Below, piece by piece: positions 8,546 through 17,206 of a DNA stretch of 64,000 nucleotides; position 1 is the stretch's first letter, and each line of letters starts with the position of its first letter. The translations under genes and the position numbers were made by a program. The stretch lies in NCBI GenBank assembly GCA_013334865.1, contig JAAXWS010000004.1, positions 62,001-126,000 of the forward strand, read 5' to 3'. Under the pieces are notes generated by a model, which was not told the origin of the DNA, searched no databases, and worked only from the letters and a program-made list of their open reading frames with translations. Source of the DNA: Chlorobiaceae bacterium (GTDB taxonomy: Bacteria > Bacteroidota > Chlorobiia > Chlorobiales > Chlorobiaceae).

Positions 8546-9328
8546 TCAAAATGCAGGATGGATCCCGAAAAGGTCGCAGGCGTTGTGCAGGAGCGCATCC
8601 GCCACCGTGTCGAACGGTTCCGGCCTCGAGTCGGCGATGGCTTGGACCGTCAGGGCCACATGGGCCGGCTCGTTCCGCTTGCCCCGCATGGGTACGGGCG
8701 AGAGGTAGGGGGCGTCGGTTTCGGAGAGGAGCTCCTGCAGGCCGACCTTGGCCACGATCTCCGGCAGGGGGGAGCGCTTGTAGGTTATGGTGCCCGGGAT
8801 GGAGATCTTCAGGCCGAAGCCGATGCATCGGCGTGCGATGTCAAGGTCTCCGGAGAAGCAGTGCATCATGCCCCTCAGGCCGGAGTGGCGCTCTTCCGAC
8901 AGTACGCGCAGCATGTCGGGCCAGGCGTCGCGGCAGTGGATGGCCACGGGGAGGTCGAGCGCCTCGGCCATGTGCAGCATCTCCCGGAACGCGTCGAGCT
9001 GGAGCTCGGGGTGATGGTCGGGCCAGTGGTAGTCGAGGCCGATCTCGCCGATGCCGACGACCTTGCCGGCCATCGCCAGGGCCAAGAGTTCGTCGTAAAT
9101 CTCCGGCGTGAAGGGTTTGTCGACTTCGCCGGGGTGCAGGCCGACGTTGGCGTAGACGAAATCGTGGCTGGAAGCGAGCGCCACCGACCTGCGGCTGCTC
9201 TCCGCAGAGGTGCCGGGGTCGATCACGAGCCCGACGCCGGCCTCCCGGAGGCGGGTGACCACCTCGTCCCTGTCGGCGTCGAACTGCGGGAAGGAGAGGT
9301 GGCTGTGGACGTCGGCGTACCGGTTCAC
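8546..9328 (-). CDS. tatD: TatD-family metal-dependent hydrolase
   Basis: TIM-barrel metallohydrolase (3'-5' DNase or related). The start is GTG at 9328, overlapping the lspA stop by 4 nt (GTGA), which gives 260 residues. Metal ligands are visible in order: DVHSHL near the N terminus, GEIGLDYHW with the Glu and the following His, AIHCRDAW, GMMHCFSGD, and SETDAPYLSP with the last Asp. RNKRGEP-type PMRGKRNEPAHV follows, as in the family. The translational coupling to lspA suggests co-expression, with no evident functional link. Confidence 0.94.
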   Translation of the reverse strand: MNRYADVHSHLSFPQFDADRDEVVTRLREAGVGLVIDPGTSAESSRRSVALASSHDFVYANVGLHPGEVDKPFTPEIYDELLALAMAGKVVGIGEIGLDYHWPDHHPELQLDAFREMLHMAEALDLPVAIHCRDAWPDMLRVLSEERHSGLRGMMHCFSGDLDIARRCIGFGLKISIPGTITYKRSPLPEIVAKVGLQELLSETDAPYLSPVPMRGKRNEPAHVALTVQAIADSRPEPFDTVADALLHNACDLFGIHPAF

Positions 9329-9855
9329 GGCTTTGCTCCTTCTGCGGGGAAGATGCGGTCGTGAAGCAGTATCAGCATCCCGGCGCCGATGGTGATGCAG
9401 GAGTCGGCCACGTTGAAGATCGGCCAGAGCATCACGGGTTTTCCGAAGAGCAGGCCCTGGTAGATGTCGAAATGGATGAAATCGACGACGTGCCCCAGCA
9501 CTATCCTGTCGATGAGGTTGCCGATGCCGCCGCCAAGGATCAGGGCGAAGGCCGTCACCAGCAGGTTGTTCCGGTTGGCCGTCCTCGAGACGTAGGCGAC
9601 GACCCCTGCCGAGATCGCGATGGTGAGCAGCAGGAGCCCCAGGGGAGGGAGGACGCGGACGCCGAATGCGATGCCCAGGTTCTCCGCGTAGGTCAGCTTG
9701 AGCCAGTCCGGGACGAGGACGATGCTGTGGTCCAGAGGGCGCAGGTTGTGGATGGCAAGGAGCTTGGTTGCCCGGTCGATCACGGCGCAAAGCAGGGCGA
9801 GGCTGTAGAACATCGCCATGGAGGGCGACGACGCTGGACGTTCGTTTGTTTTCAT
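9325..9855 (-). CDS. lspA: Lipoprotein signal peptidase (SPase II)
   Basis: Inner-membrane aspartyl protease that removes the signal peptide from diacylglyceryl-prolipoproteins. Four membrane helices are visible. The conserved blocks are ENLGIAFG, GGGIGNLIDRI (first catalytic Asp region) and FNVADSCITIG (second catalytic Asp). ATG at 9855 gives 176 residues; a TTG seven codons upstream is the alternative. The gene overlaps tatD. Lipoprotein substrates in this window include the cytochrome at 50364-50768 and the DUF4136 protein at 55494-56081. Confidence 0.95.
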   Translation of the reverse strand: MKTNERPASSPSMAMFYSLALLCAVIDRATKLLAIHNLRPLDHSIVLVPDWLKLTYAENLGIAFGVRVLPPLGLLLLTIAISAGVVAYVSRTANRNNLLVTAFALILGGGIGNLIDRIVLGHVVDFIHFDIYQGLLFGKPVMLWPIFNVADSCITIGAGMLILLHDRIFPAEGAKP

Positions 9856-9925
9856 CAGGTCGGGTGGAAATTGCAAAAAGGAGAATGTATCAATGAACGC
9901 GGCGTTTTCAAACCATCCGGGCGAA

Positions 9926-10825
9926 TTACCCGCGAACCGATGGCGCCGGCTGCCCGATTTCGCGCATGAGCACGTTCCTCACGGTTTCGACCGGCATCTC
10001 CTTTCCCGTCCAGATGAAAAAGGAGCGGGCTGCCTGGGCGATGAGCATCTCGATGCCCGAAACGGTGTCGGCACCCGCAGCCCGGGCGTCGAAGAGGAGA
10101 GGGGTTTCGAGGGGGTTGTAGACCATGTCGTAGACCACCTGGCCGGGGTGGAAAAGCTCACGGCCGGCCGGAACGATGCTCCGGAGCGTGTCCGTGCGCC
10201 CGGAGGTGCCGATTGGCGTGGCGTTGACGATGACGCTGCACTCCTGAAGCTGCTGGCCTCCGAGCGGCAGGTCGAGGTCGCCCGTGCGGCCGGGGACGAC
10301 GAGCTCCCGGTGCTCGTAGCCGTCGAGCATCTCTTCCGCTTTGTGCAGGTCCCTGACGAAGAGGAGAACCGATGAGGGGCGGAAGAATGTCCTGAAGGCC
10401 TCGACGGCTGCCAGTGCCGCCCCGCCGTTGCCGAAGATGCAGGCCCGCCTGCCGCGGATCCGGTCGGCCCACGGCATCAGTGGCGCCGCAAAACCGGCGA
10501 TGTCGGTATTGTGGCCCGTCAGCCTTCCATTCTCGTTGACTATGGTGTTGACCGCGCCGATGGCTTCGGCCTCCGGGGAGAGCTCGTCGAGGAAGGGGAC
10601 GACGGCCTTCTTGTACGGGATGGTGACGTTGAATCCCTGGATGCCGAGCGCCCGGGCACCTCTGAGGGCGTCGCCCACGAGCTCCGGCGAAGCTATGTTG
10701 AAGACCGTGTAGACGCACGGCATGCCGAGTGCCTCGAACGCGGTATTGTGGATGAGCGGCGACCAGGAGTAGTCGACGTTCCTGCCGATCAGCCCGAACA
10801 CCTTTCTGGTCTGGCGCGTGGTCAT
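9926..10825 (-). CDS. aroE: Shikimate dehydrogenase
   Basis: NADPH-dependent reduction of 3-dehydroshikimate, the fourth step of aromatic amino-acid synthesis. ATG at 10825 gives 299 residues. Signatures: [15 protein letters not shown] (substrate loop), [17 protein letters not shown] with the catalytic Lys, [18 protein letters not shown] with the catalytic Asp, a nucleotide loop [11 protein letters not shown], and [10 protein letters not shown]. It starts 17 nt after the TPR gene stops, so it belongs to the same minus-strand run. Confidence 0.95.
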   Translation of the reverse strand: MTTRQTRKVFGLIGRNVDYSWSPLIHNTAFEALGMPCVYTVFNIASPELVGDALRGARALGIQGFNVTIPYKKAVVPFLDELSPEAEAIGAVNTIVNENGRLTGHNTDIAGFAAPLMPWADRIRGRRACIFGNGGAALAAVEAFRTFFRPSSVLLFVRDLHKAEEMLDGYEHRELVVPGRTGDLDLPLGGQQLQECSVIVNATPIGTSGRTDTLRSIVPAGRELFHPGQVVYDMVYNPLETPLLFDARAAGADTVSGIEMLIAQAARSFFIWTGKEMPVETVRNVLMREIGQPAPSVRG

Positions 10826-10842
10826 GGTCGGTCGGGGCCGGT

Positions 10843-12240
10843 TCAGGATATTCCGAGCAGGTTGCGCACGGCATCCTGCTGGTAGAGCTCCGGGAAGGTG
10901 CTCTGGAAGAGCTGCTTCTTGTCGGGGTCGATCTTGAATGCCTTGCTGAGCGCCTTGAGCGTGCTCTGCTTGTCGCCCATGGCGAAATAGGCGGCGGCGA
11001 TCTCGAAATGGGCATCGGCCGACATCGGCTGGAGCATGATCGACTCCTCCAGCGCTTGGATGGACTCGTTCATGGCGCCGGCCTCCCGCAATACCATGGC
11101 ATAGTCGAGCCAGATCTGGGGGCTTTCGGGATCGAGGGCGATGATCGAACGGTAGGTCTGGAGCGAATCTTCCAGCAAACCGATGTTGTACTCGATCTCG
11201 GCCTTCAGCAGCAGGTATTCGACGCATTCCGGCATCTCGACTATCGCATGGCCGATGGCCTCGAGGGAGAGGTCGTACTCCTCGACGGCCTCATGGCAGC
11301 AGGCCAGGGCGAACCAGGCGTCCGCGAATTCGGAGTTCAGTTCGATGCACCTGCGGTAGCAGGCGATCGCCTCTTCGTACTGCTCCAGCTCCTCGCGGGC
11401 GATGCCGAGGTTGTACAGGGCGTTGATGTCGTCGGGTTCGAACTCGAGGGTCCTTACGTAGCTTTCGGCGGCCTCCTCGATGCGGCCGGTGATGGCCAGC
11501 ACGTTAGCCCGGTTGTACCATGCGGAGCTGAACTCGTCGGAGATGGCGAGGGCCATGTCGTAGGACGAGAGCGCCTCCTGGTACTGTTTGAGCTTGCTCA
11601 GCACCAGCCCGCTGTTGTACCAGGCGTTGATGTTGTACGGGTCGAGGTCGATCGCCTTGCGGTAGGCTTCACGGCTCTGCTCGAGGCGTCCGAGTATATC
11701 CCGGGAATAGGCCAGTTCGTACCATGCTTCGGCGAACTCCGGGTCGATATCGATGGTCCGCCTGAAGTTCTCCTCGGCCTCCTCGAAGCGCTCGAGGCGC
11801 TGCAATACCAGTCCGCGGTAGAAATTGGCCTCCTTTTCGGTAGAAGAGTCGGGGACGACGCTTTCGATCTCATCGAGGGCCTCCTCCATTCTGCCGGTGT
11901 TGAACAGGGCGAGGGCGAGGTTCAGGGTCGTCTCGCCGTCAGCGGGACTGAGTACGGAGGCCTGCCTGAAGGCTTCGAGGGCTTCGTCGAACAGTCCGTT
12001 AAGGGTCAGGCAGTTGCCGAGGTGGAACCAGGTTTCCGCGTTGAAGGGGGCTACGGTTTCGAGTCGGCGGGCGGCGATGAGGGCCTCCTCCTGCTTCCCG
12101 TCCTCGTTGAGCTGGTTGATCAGGTCGATCAGCTCTTCAGGGTCGGTCATGGATTCGGGGTCGGTCAAGCCGTCCGGACGATCCTCGAAAGGGTTCTCCG
12201 GTAATGTATGTTCATCATCGAAATAATCAAGCAGACTCAT
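10843..12240 (-). CDS. Tetratricopeptide-repeat protein
   Basis: A 465-residue cytoplasmic protein made almost entirely of TPR units from about residue 35 to 440, with repeated W-x-x-x-G and A-x-x-x-A/F-x-x-A spacing (for example [30 protein letters not shown]). The first 35 residues are acidic and Pro-rich. No signal peptide or catalytic domain is present, so a scaffold or adaptor role is likely. ATG at 12240 ([10 protein letters not shown]) is preferred to a GTG two codons upstream. Homologous TPR proteins of this length next to aroE are, to my recollection, usual in green sulfur bacteria; the function is unknown. Confidence 0.85.
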   Translation of the reverse strand: MSLLDYFDDEHTLPENPFEDRPDGLTDPESMTDPEELIDLINQLNEDGKQEEALIAARRLETVAPFNAETWFHLGNCLTLNGLFDEALEAFRQASVLSPADGETTLNLALALFNTGRMEEALDEIESVVPDSSTEKEANFYRGLVLQRLERFEEAEENFRRTIDIDPEFAEAWYELAYSRDILGRLEQSREAYRKAIDLDPYNINAWYNSGLVLSKLKQYQEALSSYDMALAISDEFSSAWYNRANVLAITGRIEEAAESYVRTLEFEPDDINALYNLGIAREELEQYEEAIACYRRCIELNSEFADAWFALACCHEAVEEYDLSLEAIGHAIVEMPECVEYLLLKAEIEYNIGLLEDSLQTYRSIIALDPESPQIWLDYAMVLREAGAMNESIQALEESIMLQPMSADAHFEIAAAYFAMGDKQSTLKALSKAFKIDPDKKQLFQSTFPELYQQDAVRNLLGIS

Positions 12241-12359
12241 ACGCACTCACTTCATGGCATTTCACACGGCCTCTACGGCTCTCTCTACTCCGAAATATAG
12301 CAGATTTTTTTCCCAAACCAGTGCCCGACAGGGTGCGACACCCCTGTGGCGACGCTGTT

Positions 12360-14225
12360 TCAGGGGTGGAAATGTCGGTAAATGCTTTCAGCGGTTTTCT
12401 TTCCGGCAACCGAAGAAATTTCTTCTGCTGACAGCGACGAGAGGGCTTCGACCGAGCCGAATTGCCGGAGAAGCCGTTCGGCCGTTTTTTCCCCGACACC
12501 GGGGATATCGGTCAGCTCCGTGCGGATGGTGCGCGACGTCCTCAGCTTCCGGTGGTAGGTGACCGCGAACCTGTGGGCTTCGTCCCGCATCTGCTGCAGC
12601 AGCTTGAGGGCCGGCGAGGTCTTCGGGAGGTTGTGGGGATCCCGCTCGTTCGGCAGCCAGATCTCCTCGAGCCGTTTTGCCAGTCCCGCGACGGGGAGGT
12701 CGAGCCCGAGCTCCCGAAGGGCGGCGGCTGCCACGTTTGCCTGCCCCTTGCCCCCGTCGACGATGACCAGGTCAGGCATGGGAAGCTCTCCTGCCAGCGA
12801 ACCGCCGTAGCGCCTCGTGAGCGCCTCGTGCATCGCCGCGTAGTCGTCAGACCCCACGAAGCTTTTCAGCCTGAATTTCCGGTAGTCCGACTTCTTCGGT
12901 CTTCCCGATACGAAGGTGACCATGGCGCTGACGTAGTCGGAACCCTGGATGTGCGAATTGTCGAAGCACTCGATCCGTTCGGGAATGCGCTCGAGGCGCA
13001 GGAGCTTCTTCAGGGCCTCGAGTGACGGGGGCACCCTGGCGATTTCGCCGCGCTTCTGCTTCTGCAGCATGAACTCGTGCAGGTGGTGTTCGGCATTCTC
13101 AAGGCACATGGCGAGCAGCTGCGCCTTCTCGCCGATTTTCGGGATGACGAAGCGCACCGCTTTCCGCTCCGGCTGGCGCGAGGAGACGAGCTGCCGCAGC
13201 GCTTCCGACTCCTCGTCGGGCAGGGGTTCCTGCAGCAGGATCTCTTCCGGCATCAGGTCCTGCGTCTCGAGGTAGTAGTGCTCCATGAGGGATGAGAGCA
13301 GGCCGGACGTCGCGACGCTTCCGGTGTTCGTCAGGTAGAGGTGCCGGGAGCCGATCAGTTTGCCCTCCCGGATCTTGAACACCACGCCGCAGGCGTCGTC
13401 GGGCCCGGCCGCCAGGGCGAAGAGGTCCCGGTCTGCCGGGTCCGCGCTTACCACCTTCTGGCGGTCGGCATAGCGTTTCAGTCCGTCGATCTGGGTCTTC
13501 ACGGCGGCGGCCTCCTCGAACTTAAGCGATGCCGCCTTTTGCTGCATGTCGGCGGTCAGCGAGCGGACGAGCCCGGCGGTCCTGCCTTTCAGGAGCTGGA
13601 CGATCTCGCGGATCATCCCGGCGTACTCCTCCTCGCACTGCAATCCTTCGCACGGGCCCTTGCACTTGTGGATGTGGTAGTCCAGGCACACCTTGTACTT
13701 CCCGGACGCCACCGCCTCCTCGGTCAGCTTGTACTTGCAGCTCCTGACCGGGAAGATCGAACCGATGAGGTCGAGGATCAGCCGCAGCTGGTGCGCCTCG
13801 GTGTAGGGGCCGAAGTAGAGCGAGCCGTCCCGCCTGACCTGGCGGGTCAGGAAGATCCGCGGGAAGCGCTCGTTGGTGATGATCAGGTAAGGGTAGCTCT
13901 TGTCGTCCTTCAGATTGACGTTGTACCGGGGGCGCAGCTCCTTGATGAGGTTGTTCTCGAGGATGAGCGCCTCAACCTCCGACGAGGTGATGATGACCTC
14001 AAGATCGGTGATGTGCCCGACCATCACGGCGGTTTTACCGGTCAGCCTGGCGGGGTCCTGGAAATAGGAGCGGACCCTGTTGCGCAGGTTCTTCGCCTTG
14101 CCGACGTAGATCACTGTCCCCTTCACGTTCAAGAAGCGGTAGACGCCCGGTGAGGTGGGGAGGGTCGCCAGCTTTTCCCGGATATCCGGAGCCATGTCGG
14201 GAGCGGGGTTGCCTGTTGAGGGCAT
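12360..14225 (-). CDS. uvrC: Excinuclease ABC subunit C
   Basis: Dual-incision nuclease of nucleotide excision repair. Domain order for the 621-residue product: GIY-YIG nuclease (SPGVYRFLN to VIYVGKAKNLRNRV, about residues 20-50), UVR/UvrB-binding helix-turn-helix around the KFEEAAAVKTQIDGL stretch, the RNase H-like UvrC nuclease (IECFDNSHIQGSDYVSAMV, then DLVIVDGGKGQ), and a C-terminal helix-hairpin-helix (LTDIPGVGEKTAERLLRQFGS). ATG at 14225 is used; a second ATG at 14195 would remove ten residues. It is transcribed alone. Confidence 0.95.
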   Translation of the reverse strand: MPSTGNPAPDMAPDIREKLATLPTSPGVYRFLNVKGTVIYVGKAKNLRNRVRSYFQDPARLTGKTAVMVGHITDLEVIITSSEVEALILENNLIKELRPRYNVNLKDDKSYPYLIITNERFPRIFLTRQVRRDGSLYFGPYTEAHQLRLILDLIGSIFPVRSCKYKLTEEAVASGKYKVCLDYHIHKCKGPCEGLQCEEEYAGMIREIVQLLKGRTAGLVRSLTADMQQKAASLKFEEAAAVKTQIDGLKRYADRQKVVSADPADRDLFALAAGPDDACGVVFKIREGKLIGSRHLYLTNTGSVATSGLLSSLMEHYYLETQDLMPEEILLQEPLPDEESEALRQLVSSRQPERKAVRFVIPKIGEKAQLLAMCLENAEHHLHEFMLQKQKRGEIARVPPSLEALKKLLRLERIPERIECFDNSHIQGSDYVSAMVTFVSGRPKKSDYRKFRLKSFVGSDDYAAMHEALTRRYGGSLAGELPMPDLVIVDGGKGQANVAAAALRELGLDLPVAGLAKRLEEIWLPNERDPHNLPKTSPALKLLQQMRDEAHRFAVTYHRKLRTSRTIRTELTDIPGVGEKTAERLLRQFGSVEALSSLSAEEISSVAGKKTAESIYRHFHP

Positions 14226-14366
14226 TGATTGATTGTTTGGTGCGTGAAGCGTGAAGAAAGGGACTGAAAGGACGTCAGGGACTGCAATGACGAAGAGCAA
14301 TCCATGCTGTTCTTCCTTGTCTCTGCTTACTCGTCACTCGTCACTGAAAATAGCCAATCCGGGGGT

Positions 14367-14400
14367 AAAAAAAAGAGGCACCGCATTGCACGGTGCCTCT
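14367..14400 (-). terminator. Rho-independent terminator of the usp-MFS operon
   Basis: Stem AGAGGCACCG/CGGTGCCTCT with a 7-nt loop, followed on the minus strand by a run of eight T. It lies 40 nt after the stop of the small membrane protein gene. Confidence 0.9.
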
Positions 14401-14439
14401 GCCGACGGATCGGCTGAATGGTAGGACTTGAGAACGAGG

Positions 14440-14664
14440 TCAGTCGATCGCTTCGTACTCTCCCTTGAGGGCGAAGACGCCGAAGGTGATGAGGCTGAAG
14501 GCGATGATGGGCATGAGCACCACCAGCACGATCGACCAGAAGATCCAGTTCTCTTCGCTGGGCTTTGCTGCGATCTCCTTCATGGCGCGCATGATGGCGA
14601 GCGGAATGATTCCGACTCCCATGGCCGCCCAGACGATACCCATTAATTTTTGAATTACTGACAT
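14440..14664 (-). CDS. Small two-helix membrane protein beside an MFS transporter
   Basis: A 74-residue protein with two predicted membrane helices (about residues 6-24 and 40-66) joined by a short charged loop (KEIAAKPSEENW). It starts 26 nt after the transporter stops and precedes the operon terminator, so it is very probably co-expressed with the transporter. Small partner proteins of this size next to MFS permeases occur in Bacteroidetes and Chlorobi (I recall a DUF6814-type family but cannot confirm membership). A stabilising or regulatory subunit is the natural guess; no function is shown by the sequence. Confidence 0.7.
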   Translation of the reverse strand: MSVIQKLMGIVWAAMGVGIIPLAIMRAMKEIAAKPSEENWIFWSIVLVVLMPIIAFSLITFGVFALKGEYEAID

Positions 14665-14690
14665 AGTGTAATGGTTTTGAAGTTTCCTGA

Positions 14691-16262
14691 TTAATCGATG
14701 TCCGTCGCGACCGGCTTGTTCGAGATGTAAAGCGAGCCGATCACAAAGCAGACTGCTGCGATCAGGATCGGGTACATGAGGCCTGCGAGCGGGTCTGCAG
14801 GCGGAAGGTCGGCAGCGGGACGGGTCGCTTCGACGAGCCTTGTGGAGATAAGCGGAACGAGGCCGCCGAACACGCCGTTACCGATATGATACGGCAGTGA
14901 CATTGAGGTGTAACGGATCCTGGTCGGGAACAGCTCAACAAGGAATGCTGCGATCGGACCGTAGACCATGGTCACATAGATCACCTGGATCAGGACCAGG
15001 CCGATCATCTTGTAGAAGATGTCCTGGGGAAGGGTGGTCTCCTTCTTGGTGTCAGGCTTCAGCTTGTCCTTCGGCAGGGCGGCCTTCAGGGCCGGATCCG
15101 TCGGGAACTTCTCCTTCTTGACCTCTTTGTAGGTGGTGCCGTCTTCGAAGGTCTTCTTGGTGATGGTGGTCTTCAGCGAGTCGGACCCCTTCACCTCGGC
15201 CTTGTGCTCGACCGTGGTCTTTTCCTTGATCTCGACTTTTTTCTTCACGCTGCCGAGGTCGTACATGGCCTGGTAGATCGGCTTGTAGGTGAGCACGGCG
15301 ATCAGCATACCGACCATCATGATCCACTTCCTGCCGATCTTGTCGGAGAGTGCGCCGAAAACGACGAAGAACGGGGTGCCGATCACCAGGGCGATCGAAA
15401 TGATGATGTTGCTCTGCACGAACTCGATGTTACAGGCGTTCTGCAGGAAGGAGAGCGCATAGAACTGGCCGGTGTACCACACGACGCCCTGGCCGGCGGT
15501 AGCGCCGAGGAGGGCAAGCAGGACCATCTTCAGGTTGTCCTTCTTCTGGAAGCTTTCAGCCAGCGGGTTGGCAGAGGTCTTGCCCTCTTTCTTCAGCTTG
15601 GCGAACAGCGGCGATTCGGACATCTTCATGCGGATGAAGACCGAAATGGCGACCAGGAAGATCGAGAGCAGGAACGGCACGCGCCATCCCCAGTCGTTGA
15701 ACTTCTCGAGGCCGAGCGACTGGCGGACGATGAGGATCACGCCGAGCGAGACGAACAGGCCGAAGGTAGCGGTGGTCTGGATGAAGCTCGTCCAGTAGCC
15801 GCGCTGGTGGTCGGGAGAGTGCTCCGCAACGTAGGTCGCCGCACCGCCATATTCACCGCCGAGCGCAAGGCCCTGCAGGAGTCGAAGCAGGAAGACGATT
15901 GCCGGCGCCCAGAAGCCGATGGTCTGGTAGCCGGGGACGAGGCCGATGACGAAGGTCGAGCCGCCCATGATGACGAGCGTCACGAGGAAGGTGTACTTAC
16001 GGCCGATGAGGTCGCCGAGGCGGCCGAAGAAGAGCGCGCCGAAAGGACGGACCACGAAACCGGCGGCGAAGGTGGCGAGGGTCGCCAGCAACGCGGCGGT
16101 CGGGTTGTCCTTCGGGAAGAACTGTTCCGAGATGATCTTCGCGAGTGAACCGAAGATGTAGAAGTCGTACCACTCGATGAGGGTGCCGACGGAAGAGGCC
16201 GCAATGACCCTCCGCGTGCTCGTTACCTCTTCGGAGTGGGAGGCAGAGAGATTATTTGCCAT
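14691..16262 (-). CDS. MHS-family MFS metabolite:H+ symporter with a charged insertion
   Basis: Twelve-helix major-facilitator transporter of the metabolite:proton symporter group (KgtP/ProP/ShiA relatives). Signatures: GTLIEWYDFYIFG in helix 1, RPFGALFFGRLGDLIGRKYTF between helices 2 and 3, LLRLLQGLALGGEYGGAATYVAEHSP in helix 4, and SDKIGRKW between helices 8 and 9. Between about residues 335 and 412 there is a hydrophilic Lys/Glu/Thr-rich insert of about 75 residues, which makes the protein 523 residues against about 430-450 for the family. The substrate cannot be named; dicarboxylates or compatible solutes are typical. Downstream of a universal stress protein gene in the same operon. Confidence 0.88.
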   Translation of the reverse strand: MANNLSASHSEEVTSTRRVIAASSVGTLIEWYDFYIFGSLAKIISEQFFPKDNPTAALLATLATFAAGFVVRPFGALFFGRLGDLIGRKYTFLVTLVIMGGSTFVIGLVPGYQTIGFWAPAIVFLLRLLQGLALGGEYGGAATYVAEHSPDHQRGYWTSFIQTTATFGLFVSLGVILIVRQSLGLEKFNDWGWRVPFLLSIFLVAISVFIRMKMSESPLFAKLKKEGKTSANPLAESFQKKDNLKMVLLALLGATAGQGVVWYTGQFYALSFLQNACNIEFVQSNIIISIALVIGTPFFVVFGALSDKIGRKWIMMVGMLIAVLTYKPIYQAMYDLGSVKKKVEIKEKTTVEHKAEVKGSDSLKTTITKKTFEDGTTYKEVKKEKFPTDPALKAALPKDKLKPDTKKETTLPQDIFYKMIGLVLIQVIYVTMVYGPIAAFLVELFPTRIRYTSMSLPYHIGNGVFGGLVPLISTRLVEATRPAADLPPADPLAGLMYPILIAAVCFVIGSLYISNKPVATDID

Positions 16263-16335
16263 ACAATTGCTCCTTGATTATTGAACGGTAATGCTGATTG
16301 ATAAAAAAGTTTGCCGTCTGCGGCTTCATGCCGGT

Positions 16336-16773
16336 TTACTGGATGAACTCGTGTTCGTTCTCCTTCACGACGAGCACCGGGCAGGGGGCGCGGCGGATCA
16401 CATGCTCCGCGACGCTGCCGAGGATCATGCGCTTCAGGCCGCGGCGGCCGTGCGAACCCATGATGATGATGTCCGCCTCCTGGCGCTTGGCGTAATCGAG
16501 GATGCACTCTTCGGCGGATCCCTCGTAGATCGCGTAGTCGGCGACGATGCCGGCCATCTGCTCCTCGTTGATCAGGGCGGCGAGCTTCTGCTCTTCGTCA
16601 GCGCCCTCCTTCTCGAGGCCATGGGAGTAGTTGATCGTTGGGTCGTTTTCGACGACGCCTACCAGGAAGACCTTGGCGTCCGAAAGGCGTGCGAACTCGT
16701 TCGCGTACTGCATGGCCTTGCGGGACAGCTCGGAAAAGTCAACCGGGCAGATGATTTTTTTGATTTTAATCAT
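16336..16773 (-). CDS. Universal stress protein (UspA family, ATP-binding type)
   Basis: A single 145-residue Usp domain. It begins IKKIICPVDFSELSRKAMQYA and ends with the ATP-binding signature GSHGRRGLKRMILGSVAEHV (G-x2-G-x9-G-S), followed by CPVLVVKENE, so it is of the nucleotide-binding subgroup. It is first in an operon with an MFS symporter and a small membrane protein; Usp genes next to transporters often have a regulatory role, which is inference here. A CRP/FNR-like dyad lies about 110 nt upstream (16883-16896). Confidence 0.93.
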   Translation of the reverse strand: MIKIKKIICPVDFSELSRKAMQYANEFARLSDAKVFLVGVVENDPTINYSHGLEKEGADEEQKLAALINEEQMAGIVADYAIYEGSAEECILDYAKRQEADIIIMGSHGRRGLKRMILGSVAEHVIRRAPCPVLVVKENEHEFIQ

Positions 16774-17157
16774 AGCCAGTCATTGGGTTTTGGTTGATTG
16801 AACTAATGGATCGTCAGGAAAAAATGATGTAAAACCCCCAAGCGCCTGCTGCAAAAGAGGGTAAAAAATCCGAACCGGTCACTGTGATCGGTCACAGGAT
16901 CTTGAGCTGTAAAGTATGTCCTCTGAAATAAAAACCGCCGATATGACTGGTGGCGGCGAAAAGAACAGTGTACTTCATGCGGAGCTGAAAAGAAGCTCCG
17001 TAATTACCGGCAGGTCGGGAGAGCACCCAAGCCGGTTCGACGTGTCAGGTGGTGAACAGCGAAAAGTCAACGATATGCTACAAGAGTAATATAATTATGC
17101 GTAGCATAAGCGCAAAGCTTCCGGGCTAATTATTTTAGTCCGGCGCCAACGGAGGGC
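16774..17157. other. Non-coding region upstream of the usp operon
   Basis: No credible ORF. It holds a CRP/FNR-like palindrome (16883-16896), a short hairpin GGAGCT/AGCTCC (16981-16999) and a TTATGC-GTA-GCATAA dyad (17095-17109). It ends at the porin terminator. The usp operon promoter must lie here. Confidence 0.7.
16883..16896. promoter_or_regulatory. CRP/FNR-family-like operator
   Basis: Perfect dyad TGTGATCGGTCACA (TGTGA-N4-TCACA), with an extra half-site GGTCAC immediately 5'. Half-sites are CRP-like but the 4-nt spacing is that of FNR-type sites. It is about 110 nt upstream of the usp start codon. No direct evidence of binding. Confidence 0.5.
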
Positions 17158-17184
17158 AAAAAAAAAGCCGCAGTTTCCTGCGGC
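17158..17184 (-). terminator. Rho-independent terminator of the porin gene
   Basis: Stem GCCGCAG/CTGCGGC with a 4-nt loop and, on the minus strand, a nine-base T run. It lies 22 nt after the porin stop. A related terminator follows the porin relic at 18559-18606. Confidence 0.92.
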
Positions 17185-17206
17185 TTTTCCAGGTTGTAGG
17201 ATAACC

